The notes under the pieces are model-generated. The model searched no databases and was not told the origin of the DNA. It saw nothing but the letters and a program-made list of their open reading frames with translations. A stretch of DNA of 64,000 nt, taken from assembly GCF_027580225.2 (NCBI RefSeq), contig NC_073354.2, positions 25,012,501 to 25,076,500 on the forward strand. Direction: 5' to 3'. The DNA is from Misgurnus anguillicaudatus. Its lineage: Eukaryota > Chordata > Actinopteri > Cypriniformes > Cobitidae. Each line of letters opens with the position of its first letter. The stretch's first letter is position 1. Positions 22,795 through 35,436 of the stretch are shown here, one piece after another. Both the position numbers and the translations under genes were made by a program.

Positions 22795-23410
22795 GCCATT
22801 GAATTATTAGAAATTATTTTTCAATAATTCAATGGCCCGGAGACAATTATTCCGCTTATACTACGGTTTACTTTCCACATCTCAAGACATCGATCACATG
22901 ATATATTTAAAAGGATTCGTCTGGTTTATGTACTTAGATCGCTATTTTGAGTAGAACTATTTCTTCTGTGTCTCATCCAACGGCTCTTTTGCTTGTTCCA
23001 AAACATAATTTTAAAGTTGGCAATGGAGGCTTTAGCCGTTGATAGCATTCTATTGCAGTTATTGATCAAGTTATTAGAAAAAGAGCGAGAGCGACAAAGA
23101 GAGAGAAAGATAGAGAGGGCAAGCGAGCAAGAGAGAGAGGGCGAGTGAGAGAGCTTGTGTGAACGAGGCTACCTCTGTGCGTCTCTTAACAGCTGTTATT
23201 GCCTCGGAAAATCGTCTGTCATGTTGTTTTTGTTAGTCCGTTATTACAGTTAACTATACAAAGTGATATGGAACTGTAATGCGGTGATATGGAACTGAGA
23301 GCTGCCTGAAACTACGTTCGCTGTGGGTTTCTCAGAAAATAATTGCACACATCAGAACGTTCATCAGCCAATCAGATTCAAGCATTCAATGGACCCATAG
23401 TATAATTGGA
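22795..23410. repeat. Probable repeat opening with a short perfect hairpin
   Basis: Starts with a 13 bp perfect inverted repeat (CCATTGAATTATT / AATAATTCAATGG, 22796-22835). It ends near CATTCAATGGACCC and includes AGCCAATCAGATTCAAGC, which I recall from a dispersed fish repeat. A degenerate GA-rich patch spans 23090-23150. Confidence 0.4.
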
Positions 23411-23635
23411 GTTATATCATAGTTCTGACAATTGGGAATTACCTGTATAGAGATTAAAAACGCTTCAAATTTAGTATCAGCAACATCATAATAAATTATC
23501 TGGGGAGTCACCTGACCCTCTCCTTAAGCTCACAGCCTTGGCCCTTTAACCCGTTGGAGCCACACTGATGGCACGCTTACCTAATGTTCATTTACTTAAT
23601 GATTACCACAGAAACCATGTGTACCGATTGACCCT

Positions 23636-23636
23636 T

Positions 23637-23720
<84 letters not shown>
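23636..23720. repeat. (GA)n microsatellite
   Basis: About 40 uninterrupted GA units. Confidence 0.97.
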
Positions 23721-23723
<3 letters not shown>

Positions 23724-24381
23724 GACACTGAGACCTACTTACCACATAGCCCTAAATTTAGCCACCACTGACCATTTTTGATATATGTTAGCTTTCCCAC
23801 AGAGATTACATGTTGGATGTGAGCATGTCCCAGTTTTAACTGGGTCTCTGCTACTGGGCATTATAGTGAACTACATATGTCTTGCATGACTTTTATTTGA
23901 CAAGATTTTTTGCTCATTAAAAATGAGTTTACACAAATGAAAAAGCAGTCATATCAGAATTCATTATTACTAAAAAAGTGGTTTAATTTATGGTTTGTCT
24001 CATGAGGGCCAAAATATAAAATAACCAGCAGAGTATTACACAACCCTCTTATAGAGCACTTTCGCCTATGGAATAAATTAAATGAATCATGGCTAATAGG
24101 AAATTTCTACAAAGGCACTAGAAAGTTGCAACACAAGATGGGTTGACTGACCTTTGACCTTCAAATGTCAAAATCAGGCACATCTTAAAACAAAGACAAT
24201 CTCTTCCGCGGCAATAAAACACAAGGCATCTTATTTCACATCCAGAGCCAAAAGAAAATATATGTGTGTGTTTATTTAAGTGATAAGAGGTAAACAGACG
24301 CTAAGTGTCCATAGGAATTGCTACTATAGTGTGTGGCAATAGATGCCAAACTGTGTGACCTCCAAACACAGATATATAAGA
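23721..24381. other. Non-coding stretch
   Basis: No gene or repeat boundary seen. Confidence 0.4.
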
Positions 24382-25683
<1,302 letters not shown>

Positions 25684-25685
25684 TA

Positions 25686-25918
25686 CACTGTAAAAAAGTT
25701 GGTGAAACTTTTTGCTTTTTTTAAAAAAATGTAGCTACATGGTTTCCTTAAAATGAGGTATAGTTGACACCAAAATTTTATACAAACATAATTTTTATTA
25801 ATAAACACATAATTATTTTTTGAGTTAACTAATATTTTTAAGTTTAAGGAAGTAAAAATTTTAAGGCAAACAGATAACTTACTTTATTAAGTTGGACCAA
25901 CAAATCTTTTTTACAGTG
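25686..25918. mobile_element. Short TIR element with TA duplication
   Basis: CACTGTAAAAAAG at the left and CTTTTTTACAGTG at the right are perfect inverted repeats, and TA lies directly outside each end (25684-25685, 25919-25920). The interior is AT-rich. This fits a Tc1/mariner-type miniature element. Confidence 0.75.
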
Positions 25919-25920
25919 TA

Positions 25921-26199
25921 TTGGCACATATTCTTAACAAATGACAGAGAAAGATTAACAATTTAAATAAAATATTAATATATGGTTGTAAAAATATGCA
26001 TAACAACATTACATTTGTTTGATATTTTGAAAAGTCAGAAATCATGAAATATTGTTATATAAATAATAGTTTGTTTATTCAATTTAAGTAATTTAAGAAA
26101 TAAATTATTTGCTGTCTTGAGCAATCTCCCTTTAAAATTAATTTATTCATTATATCTCCCTGTTGTGAAAATCTAGTTTTATTGTTTTTTATATGTCAA
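25921..26199. other. AT-rich non-coding stretch
   Basis: Nothing recognised. Confidence 0.4.
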
Positions 26200-26722
26200 A
26201 GGGGCTAATCACACCAAACGCGCTTTAAACGCTTGGAAATGCAAGGCGCGACGCTCTGCCTTTTTTTTTTTTTTAAACAGCAGTGCGGCTTTTTTATATT
26301 GCTAGGCAACCACCGAGTCAGCTGTCTTGTCAATCAAATATTGAAGCGTGAGCGCTCTTTTGCTGTTAACTGTCATAAAGCAGAAACTTTAAAAAGAGGG
26401 TGCTTGCTCTGACCTTGTTTGAGGGTGAGAGGTGCACAAACACGCAGGAGAGAGTGAACGAGTGGAGTCCGGTTCTTCAAAGCAACTGTAAACTTCCCTC
26501 ACCACAACGTAAGGCCCGCCTCTCCCCTCAATCGATTGGACAATGGAAAGACGTGAATGATCTTGGGCGCTTTTCCGCTCTCAGCGCTCCTTCAAAGGCA
26601 CGTGCTGCGAATGGCGGCAAAAAAGTGCAAGCCGTTCGGCGCGCAAACGCTCCCTGCACATAGAATATAATTCAAAAAGGCGCCTGCAACTGCCATAAAT
26701 GCGTTTGGTGTGATTGGCCCCT
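26200..26722. mobile_element. Miniature element with CAATCACACCAAACGC-type ends
   Basis: GGGGCTAATCACACCAAACGC at the left mirrors GCGTTTGGTGTGATTGGCCCC at the right. The interior is GC-rich with GCGCTCC and GCGCAAACGC words. It is related in texture, and perhaps in its CACACC core, to the CACACC-end repeats. No clear TSD. Confidence 0.75.
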
Positions 26723-27096
26723 AAGTGGCATTTTTCGAATGTTTAAGACAAACCATGTGTAAATACATAATTTAACACTATTGCTAAGTATTCTCTCCAT
26801 AAATTGCAGTTTTTCAAAGATCGTGGTTTAAAAATCGCCTGGGTTTCCTACGTCACAAACATGGAACCAATCACATTAACATAGTTGAACAGGTGGATCT
26901 GGCAGTCTGAGTCATAGTTTCAGCTCAGAGTCTATGCGGCATACATTTCTATTGCAGCACTCCTGCTTCAGCTCTACTTCTGCACTGCGAGTACAAACTA
27001 CTCTCAGATGCCGTGTAAATGCTCTAACGTACATTCACATGGGGCGTAAGCGTTAACGCTTTCATTTACTTTTAATGGGTGACGCCATGCGTTGCG
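26723..27096. other. Non-coding stretch
   Basis: No gene recognised. The content resembles dispersed repeat sequence (CTACGTCACAAACATGGAACC) but no ends were found. Confidence 0.35.
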
Positions 27097-27802
27097 AACT
27101 GAATTGTGGATCCGCAAACGTCGCATCACTGCCGTTGCTCGCGGCAGAAGTTGAACATTTCTCAACTTTTCAAGCGCCAACGCATGCGTCAGCCAATCAG
27201 ATCTCCGTATGTAACCTAGTGCAAGTGCAAGCCAGCCAATTGCGTTTATGGAAGACCTGAGCATGTGTTGCAGCCACTGTGATTGGCTGTTGGCCACGTT
27301 GCTACATGTCTGGAACTGCCAAAAGCTGCATCTATGTACATATATATCTATGGTCTGAGCTGGTGTGATTGAGTAAAGATGAGGACTAATTTGTATATTC
27401 GTAGATCCGCGTATACTAAACGAGGCAAGAGTGTAGAGTTACATACAGTGGGGCCGGTGACTTCTTTTTTCCAAACTGAATTGTGGATCCACCAACGTAG
27501 CATCACTGCCGTTGCTCACGGCAGAAGTTGAACATTTCTCAACTTTTCAAGCGCCAACGCATGCGTCAGCCAATCAGATCTCCGTATGTAACCTAGTGCG
27601 AGTGCAAGCCGGCCAATTACGTTTATGGAAGACCTGAGCATGTGTTGCAGCCACTGTGATTGGCTGTTGGCCACGTTGCTACATGTCTGGAACTGCCAAA
27701 AGCTGCATCTATGTACATATATATCTATGGTCTGAGCTGGTGTGATTGAGTAAAGATGATGACTAATTAGTATATTCGTAGATCTTCTGACTTCTTTTTT
27801 CG
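27097..27802. repeat. Recent tandem duplication, 377 bp unit
   Basis: Unit 1 is 27097-27473 and unit 2 is 27474-27802. Over the first 311 bp I count nine substitutions, about 97 percent identity. Unit 2 lacks about 50 bp near its end (the segment around 27408-27457 of unit 1), but both units close with TGACTTCTTTTTTC. The high identity points to a recent event. Confidence 0.9.
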
Positions 27803-28145
27803 AGGGCACTCGATGCGAAGTTCGTCACAACACGTATGTAGCCCGTCATGTGTGTGGTTTGTAATTTCAAAATATGTGTTTGGCACGTCGAGTGAACCTA
27901 TATGCATCAGGTGTCTTGTCAAAATAAGTGCCTGCTGCAGACGCGTCTAAAGGGTAATCAGAATTTACTGTTAAGGGAGCGTCTTTATTATCAAAAACGG
28001 TTTTGACGCGTGTGCAACTGGCACTTATTTTGACAAAACACGTAATGCACATGGTTCACAAGGACGCAACAAACACATACTTTGAAAACGCGAGCAACAC
28101 AAAGACTCCGAACACATATTTTGAATTTGTGCCACTCGGATGAGC
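27803..28145. mobile_element. Palindromic element with GCACTTATTTTGAC arms
   Basis: CTTGTCAAAATAAGTGCC on the left mirrors GGCACTTATTTTGACAAAAC on the right around a centre near 27980. Outer blocks AAAATATGTGTTTGG/AACACATACTTTGAA and CGAGGGCACTCG/TGCCACTCGG are also roughly inverted. Confidence 0.6.
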
Positions 28146-28979
28146 AGTCACAAGCCGCCACTGGTTACATTCAACCTAAGACATCAACAAATAATGAATA
28201 CAGGAAAAACTTTTACATATGCTATTATGATGCTCAAAGGTGAGTTTTAAGGGATAAAAAGATTGACTACAGAGGGACTTTAAGCACTAAGCTTGACACT
28301 GAAGAATCTATTGGCTGTTTAATCCTTCTTTACTTTAAGGTTGGGGGGGTTATGTTGTATTATTAGAGGATTTCTAATTAACCAATTTATTAAATGCTGA
28401 TCTCTGACCCAACCCATTAACTTCTACAAAAGATTCATTTTATGTGCAGACAGAGCAAATCACACTTGGCATGTTACCATTATAAACTCAAACCACCACT
28501 GTGCCAATGCAATGACTTAAATCAATAACACAGCGCTCTTTAAAAATAAGACTGCAAAACGTCCTACCACACATCTATATTTTTCTCATGTTTTGGTTCA
28601 ACATTTTTAATCAAGTGTGTGTGAGATTGTGGATAAAAACAGAAAATGTAGGTTACAGACAGCAGACAGGTCCATCTGGATCTCTTTTTTAAAACCAGCT
28701 AATCCCTCCACCACCCCTCCACACGTGTACAAACATAAAACAATGCACAAACGTTTTTAAGTATGCACACAATTAACTGCTTTTTGTGTAAACAGCCACT
28801 ATAAATTCAGTTGACTGATATATGTCATTTGATTGGCACGTCACAGTTTCTGTGGACAGATGTGATCTCCAGACGTGATTAGGATCATTCACAGAAAATG
28901 TCACTATGTCTCATAAACGGTTCAGTGGGATGACACAAGTCTGAAGATGTGCTATAACTGAAGAAAAGTTACAGAAGTT
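28146..28979. other. Non-coding stretch
   Basis: No gene or repeat end recognised. Confidence 0.4.
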
Positions 28980-29138
28980 TCTGTATTGTTGCACAATTGG
29001 TAGAGCATCGCATCAGCAGTGCAAATGTTGAAGGTTTGATTCCCAGGGAATACAGATAATGATAAAAACAGTATGGCTTGAATATACTGCAAGTCACTTT
29101 TTGAATTTATGCAAAATGCATAAATGTAAATGTAATTA
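28980..29138 (+). repeat. tRNA-derived SINE copy
   Basis: The head has an A-box-like TTGCACAATTGGTAGAGC and a B-box-like GGTTTGATTCCC about 35 bp apart. A body segment (AGTATGGCTTGAATATACTGCAAGTC) and a tail with AAATGCATAAATGTAAATGTAA follow. This order matches the cyprinid SINE whose full form ends in AAGTCGCTTTGGATAAAAGCG-type sequence. The body is degenerate, so this is an old copy, not a functional tRNA gene. Confidence 0.8.
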
Positions 29139-30856
29139 TAATATACCATCTGGTAAACTTGAGATCAGTAAAAACAGGTATAACCATGAATGCATTCACA
29201 TTACTAATTCATTGTAATATCAATATAATTATCACATATAGTAGCCTGCAGACACAACATAATACGTTTAGCTTTACTGTATATCTAAAAGTACTTTGCA
29301 TTTGTTGTTATGAGCACTTAAAGCCTAAAGCCTTGTGGTGTGAATTATTCAGACAAAAGAGACACACAAAAAAACTAAAAAGGCTGTTTAATGTGTTAAC
29401 TTATATAAGTGCCATGTATGTGTATGTGTGGTCTTAAACAATGTCCATTAATTTACTTTAATAGAACCAATACAGATTGAGAATAAAGAGAGTAAAAGAG
29501 GAGAAAACTGAAGTGTTTGACTTTAACAGAGGAAAGTTCTCTTTCTTTTCTTGGACAGCTGAGGGTCTTATTATGGGATTAAAACTAAACATTGGCACAG
29601 AGGAATGTTATGTTGGTTTGGGTTGTGATGTCTGTGGCAGATTGCCCGGAATGGCAGATCAGTTTCGTGGTTGGGATGTGCACATAAGTGTGTGTGTGCG
29701 TGCGTTGGGGGTACCCACATTGCCGGATCTATAAGGAACAGCTGCTGTATAAACCACAGAGGGGCTCTTAAAGTACACGGTGACTCTGAGAGGTTTCTTA
29801 AAATACAGCTTGGCTTCAGTGAGTTTGCCACCAAGTGCCAACAGACCACATCACAGCTGCATATTTAAGCTATACATCACACAAGCAAGACCGTCTTACA
29901 AACCATCACAAGGCCATAAAACAGTCCAAAAAGTTTAACCCTTTAAAGTAACTTACATCTATGAAAACATTCATGCACATTCTCTAGTAGTCTACCACAC
30001 TTGAGGTAGATAAATAAGCAATTATAATGACTCACACAATCAGATAATGAGAGCACGTTGTCATTATTTACTTTATGTTTCATTCATCAAGTCCATTGTT
30101 TTCTTTGACAATTAGGTTGTCTGTGTGCTTTGCTTAAGCTACAGGTGATGCATACAGAAGTCATTCAGACAAATTACTACTACCCGTTACATTATTTCTA
30201 AAGAAATCACTTTGGTTTGCCTAATAGTTACAGAATAACTGGGATTACTGCATGCATGTTGAGTTTGTCATTCCCATAATTTAGCCAACTCTTAAATCTA
30301 GGTTATGTTAATTGAGTGCTTCCAAAGGAACCTAGAACAAATGTGTGCCATCTGACCAGCTCCTTCATCAAACTGTTAATGCATATGCATATGAGGCCAA
30401 TCCCATCATTAGCAATGATGAATCCATTTAACCTAAGGCCTCCAGGCCTTCATCTCAACTGTTTAAAGATGTTCAAGGTGAAGGTTTTTTCACAAACATC
30501 CACTTCTCTTGACAGTGCTGTGGACAAGACATAATTTTGGAAGTAAAGCTTGGTACACGTGTTTACGATTTTAGCCACAATTTTGCCATCTGAGACAAAT
30601 TATGAAAATTTAAAATTAGAGGTCTTTGAACGTCTAATTTGACGTGTTTGCCAACTGCCGATTTATTGCATTTGCAATGAATCTCTAACACTGCCGCTAC
30701 AATGTTTAGTTGTGTGTTGTTGTAGAGAAAAGGATTTAAAACGAAATTTTAAAAAATGTCTTTTTGTTTTTGTTTTGTTTTTTCGAAGGAGGATTACGGC
30801 CAAGATGAAATAAAAAAAATGTAAGTCATTCAAGTCATTATAATGCAAGATTTAAC
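29139..30856. other. Unique non-coding stretch
   Basis: No gene recognised. 29500-29870 is high-complexity and could be conserved non-coding sequence. The flanks are AT-rich. Confidence 0.3.
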
Positions 30857-30858
30857 TA

Positions 30859-31009
30859 CTGTATTTTCTGGACTATAAGTCGCTCTGGAGTATAAGTCGT
30901 TTCTCTTGATTCATATGAATTAATTTTAACATATAAGTCGCACCTAACTATAAGTCACAGAACCAGCCAAACTACGAAAAAAGTGTGACTTATAGTCGGG
31001 AAAATATGG
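30859..31009. mobile_element. TATAAGTCGC miniature element with TA duplication
   Basis: CTGTATTTTCTGGACTATAAGTCGC at the left and GACTTATAGTCGGGAAAATATGG at the right are inverted, and TA flanks both. Internal copies of TATAAGTCG are present. A family with these words is spread through vertebrates as I remember it. Confidence 0.75.
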
Positions 31010-31013
31010 TAGT

Positions 31014-31160
31014 AATAAATTAAATGACGGGAATGAAGTTGTGATATTTTGCGAATACAGTCAATTTATTGAGAATGAAGTCGTAATATTTTGAGAATAA
31101 AGTCAACATTATGAGAATAAAGTTGTGAGGTTTCAAAAATAAAGTCAATATTCATTTCTA
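31014..31160. repeat. Degenerate tandem repeat, AATAAAGTC units
   Basis: Four to five imperfect units of about 22-30 bp built on GAGAATAAAGTCGTAATATTTT-like sequence. Confidence 0.7.
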
Positions 31161-31171
31161 TTTATTTCCTG

Positions 31172-31478
31172 TCCACATAGCGTCTAGTTTGTGCGAATGG
31201 CGCAAATTGAGCGTTGCCACGGCAAACGCGCAAGTTGAAAAATGTGAACTTTGGCAGAAAAATGAGCCGCGTTAACCAATTAGGAGCTTGCTGTACTAGT
31301 GACGTGATTACAGGAAGCGAGCGGAGTCGCATAAGCCTATGGAAGTCCCTCCCATGACGCGAATTTCCACATGAATGTCTCGATGACTAGCGAGTAAACT
31401 CAAAATGTTCAAGCGGTAAACTAGACACGGTAGACGCGATTTTGACGCCTCAAACGGGGCTGGTGTGAACCCATGGAA
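31172..31478 (-). mobile_element. CACACC-end repeat, truncated copy
   Basis: Carries GCGTTGCC, AACGCGCAAGTTGAAAAA, GCGTTAACCAAT, AGTGACGTGATTACAGGA and GGCTGGTGTGAACCC blocks, the reverse complement of the 10071-10522 copy. The left terminus is missing. Confidence 0.75.
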
Positions 31479-31487
31479 AGCTACAGT

Positions 31488-31756
31488 AGCCGCACAGTAG
31501 GACAAACATGTTGTCGTCTGAGACAACGTAGGGACAAAACCAACACAGTTTGTCCATTTAGGGCTACTGTAGAAACGTAGCGGCGACTTCCATGTAAGGA
31601 GACCTGCGGTGTATGTATATAAAAACGGCTCATAAGGTAATAAAACAATACAGTTCATTATGTAAGGTCTTTATACAGCACTGATTATATAGTTATGTAT
31701 ATAACATTGCATTTCTGTCGAAAGATCCTTCTTAAAGTCCCACATTGCACCTTTAA
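31488..31756 (+). mobile_element. Right half of a TTAA element
   Basis: Runs through GGGCTACTGTAGAAAC, CTTCCATGTAAGG, ATGTAAGGTCTTTATACA and ends CACATTGCACCTTTAA (TTAA at 31753-31756). I recall this as the right part of a common cyprinid TTAA element. The left half is absent, and the CACACC-end copy sits where it would be. Confidence 0.6.
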
Positions 31757-32280
31757 CACTGTCAATTGTGTCTTCTTTCTCACAGGCAAATAAAGGCTAC
31801 ACCCCCTATTGTCCAAAACATAACATGGCTACTGTCAATGTAAAAATAAGGCAAAAACAATTTCTATCAATGTATCTTTTGTTATCAGGCTTAAGTGTGC
31901 ATCACACATTTGGCATTTTTTCCAAAAAAACTGGATTTGATATTCAATCTCTGCCACACCTTCACCGCACTTGCGTGAGAATTTTACCTCATGCTTCTAG
32001 TGCAGCAGAAGAAATCCGCCCAAAGCCGGTCATGACGCCAGAGCGATGTAGCAATGCATCTCTGAATCCATCTCAGTACTGCACTGTCAGAAACAGACAT
32101 GATAAAATTCTCATTTGTTATTCAAATTTTTTTCAATGCAATCAAAAAATGTCAATGATTGACGCCATAATCCCACAATCCACATATAACCTGTATAAGT
32201 GTGTTATTTTGTATAAAGTTAAATGTGTAGCATATATGTATATATATATATATATGTATGTGCATGCGTGTGTGTATATT
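31757..32280. other. Non-coding stretch
   Basis: The longest frame here (31768-32337) reads through a TATATA microsatellite near 32233-32260 and has no recognisable domain. No gene is supported. Confidence 0.4.
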
Positions 32281-32650
32281 AGGGTGGTCCTTATAATGGG
32301 TCCATTTTTTTTTAAATGTTCAACTTTCACTCCTTAAATGTGTTAGGAACACTGTGCAAAATTTGAATTGTTCCTACAATATCGAAAGGTTGCTCAAAGC
32401 CTTTGAATATTTCCGAAATCACATATTTTTGCAAAAACTGTACCATTTAAAAATGCCCAACACACATAAAACTTGCTTCTGGGAGGGTAACTTTGGGTAA
32501 CAATATGAGCTTTCCAGGAGACCTGAAAATGCACATAACCAGTTTCACTGAGGAATATAAACGTGCACTTTGTAGCAGCATTTTGTAACAGCATTATAGT
32601 CAAATATGTTTGACTTTAATCATGCAATTTCCTTTTTAAAATATGCACAT
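32281..32650. repeat. Possible TAGGGTGGTCC repeat fragment
   Basis: Opens with TTAGGGTGGTCCTTATAA, which I remember as the end of a dispersed fish element. No second terminus is visible. Confidence 0.35.
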
Positions 32651-34176
32651 TTTTTTCAAAAAAATTAATTAAAATCTGCTTGACAAATCACTATAAATGG
32701 GCTAAGCACTGTTTTTCGGTTTGCTTTACAGCGGGTGAAGAAGAAATTTTTAGAACGTAAAGCTCTGTTCAATTGCTAATGGAGACATATGCAACAATAG
32801 GGTTGAACAAAGAAATACACAAAGGAAATTATAACACAGAGCCACAGACAAAGAAAAGAAAGAAAAACTCAGAGCAATTACAGTGCTGAGAATTAACACA
32901 GCCAAGCAAATTATCTTAAATCTCTCCATCCATTCCTGGAATGTATTTTGGTGCTTTTTCTTTTATCTCTTGATAGATTGATCTGGCAATTTAGCTTTGG
33001 GCACAACACACACACACACACACAGAGCATCACACACACCTCTTTATCATGAGAGAGGTGACATCTACACAAAAGCTCCCATGGTGCTCAGTTTGTCAGC
33101 CACCTGATTCATTAGAATACTCATATCAGCCCAACCCGGTCAGTACGCATCACAGCCGAGAGCCCCCCCCAACACCCCAGGATACACACACACCTGTATA
33201 AGAAATGGATGTATGATACACGTTTTAAATTCATCTAAACAAAAACAAATGCTTATGGGTGAGTTGGACGGGCCGCAACATTCGCATACTATCGAAATCT
33301 AACAAATGCGCTCGAGGGAGGATGCAAGAGAAGAAGTAAAGGAAGCATGACAGGGGTCAAAAGGATTTAAGGACGACAGCTGCTGAAACTTTGTAATTCA
33401 AGCATGTGATGATGTCATTTACCTTGGCACAACGACAAGTAAAGGTCAAGCAGGACAAGGTCATTGATATGAGACAGAATAGTGCTTTTTGCACAGTACA
33501 GACGAGGACGGTTGCTTCAGCTGTCTGTGTGTGTCTAAAAGAGAGAGAGAAAGAGAGAGAGAGATGCAAGGCTCTAAAGGTCAAGGGTGAACCTGATGAC
33601 CCTGAAGTCGAGCCTGTCGTTGTGTCTGTGTGTTTACGACCTCTAGTTTTAAAAGTCACTTGTAAACTTTAATGGTCCTTTACTGCTGCTTTTCTGCCTC
33701 ATTTAAATAATGTGTCTAATTAGGGATTTAAACATTAACCCACGGCGCTTTTCTGAATGAAATCGTTTATGTCTTTGAACCCTTTATGTCTTTCAAGGCT
33801 CAAGCATTGATACCGCTTTCCTGTTCTTTCTAGTTTTAAGAATCACATTTATTGACATGCTGAAAAATACAGATTGTAAATATTTGCTTGACAAGTGTGA
33901 CACTTTACAATGTGTGAGCAGCTGTTGCATTTAAGGAAATATTGCAATGCTTTCATCATATGTGACCCTATCTGTAAAGTCTCAATCTTATAAGTTAGGA
34001 GCATCAAAGTTTGACTTAAATGATTGAGTCACAAACATTCAATCTTTGACATGACCTTACTCAGTCAATATTCAAGATGTCAAGGTTATATTTTCACTAT
34101 ATTATCTATGATATTATGAAGAAAACAGTAAATCACAATGACTTCCGCTGCATGGGTTTTCACAGACTGGGACACA
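32651..34176. other. Non-coding stretch with short simple repeats
   Basis: Contains CA-rich (33006-33028) and GA-rich (33540-33566) patches. No gene recognised. Frames around 33357-33672 cross the GA patch and are not convincing. Confidence 0.4.
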
Positions 34177-35436
34177 TTAAAGGATTACTCCACTTTCATA
34201 AAAAATCCAGATAATTAACAAACCCCCCATGTCATACAAGATGTTTATGTTTTCTTTCTTCAGTCGAAAAAGAAATAAAATTTTTTGAGAAAAACTCCTT
34301 TAGTGGACCTCAATGGTTTACATGGGTTTTAATGCAGCTTCAAAGGGCTCTAAATGATCCCAACCAGGGCTTATCTAGCGAAATGTTCGGCATTTTTGCA
34401 ACAAAAAAAAAAACTTGTACTTTTAGACCACAACTTCTCGACTTGCACTAGTCGTGAGGCGTGCCAGCGCGACCTTACGTATTACGTAATCCCGTCGAAA
34501 GGTCACTCAGTCAGAACATATGTCAGTCCTTCCAGAATTTTTTGTTGCGAGCAAAAATCCTTGATCTTGCGGCACATTTTTTTTTAATGCGATGGAATAT
34601 GCGGAAAATTTTGTTTAAGCAATAAAAATTGTGGGAACTTGCCAAAATTGCGGGAATTTTCAAGAACTGTGTGAACTTGCAAAACTGTTTGCAGCTTTTC
34701 ACGTCGCATAAATACATCACTTCCTAACATTCCCATGACAACAGGGGACATGGCTGCGCATGTGTGACGTAAATGCAATATTTTTCAACTTTCTGCTAAG
34801 ATATATATGACTCTGCTACGCAAATGCGGGGATTATGAAATCATGCAAGCCCCGCATATTTTGCGAGCAGAAATCTGCAATTTATGCTGCAAAAATGCGG
34901 CGTATTTAAAAATGCAGCGCCCACATAAATATGTGGACTTTGGCTGATTACGCATTGAATCACGCAAACGCATAATCACGTTTTTCTAGAGGTACTGATA
35001 TGTGAAACACGCACATTTTAAACAATAAACTGACACAAAGACATTTATTAGTATCATCCACATACAACAACGTCGGAATGGTCCTCTTTTGCGTGATCTT
35101 TCGACGTGATTAAGTAATACGTAAGGTCACGCTGGCGGATCACAAGGCTGGTGCAAGATGAGAAGTTGTTTTAAAAAGTACTCATTTTTTAATTTTTGGT
35201 GAAAATGACGATCGTTTTCCTAGATAAGACCCTTATGCCTCAATTGGGATTGTTTAGAGCCCTTTGAAGCTGCATTGAAAGTGTAAACTGTTGAGGTCCA
35301 CTAAAGTCCACTTTATGAAGAAAAATCCAATTAATTTCTTCTTCACTGAACAAAGAAAGACAAACATTTTGGAAGACATGTGGGTTAGTAAACTATAAAA
35401 AAAATAAAAAATTATGAAATTAAAATATTCCTTTAA
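34177..35436. mobile_element. TTAA palindrome split by a 474 bp element
   Basis: TTAAAGGATTACTCCACTTTC at the left mirrors the right end at 35433-35436. Long arms match in inverse orientation, for example CGACCTTACGTATTACGTAAT with TTAAGTAATACGTAAGGTCAC, and GTGGACCTCAATGGTTTACA with TGTAAACTGTTGAGGTCCAC. Without the insertion the element would be about 780 bp. Confidence 0.85.
34524..34997 (+). mobile_element. 474 bp element, CAGTCCTTCCAGAA end, 6 bp TSD
   Basis: Starts CAGTCCTTCCAGAATTTT and ends TTTTTCTAGAGGTACTG. ATATGT is duplicated exactly at 34518-34523 and 34998-35003. The body has repeated TTGCGGG/CCCGCA and AACTTGC words. A second copy of the family, in opposite orientation, is at 50171-50656 with its own 6 bp duplication. 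The CAG..CTG ends are hAT-like, but hAT elements normally make 8 bp duplications. Non-coding. Confidence 0.85.

Noticed and set aside
31768..32337. 189-codon frame on the plus strand
   Set aside because: Passes through a TA-rich microsatellite and the start of a repeat, with no recognisable domain; length alone is not evidence.
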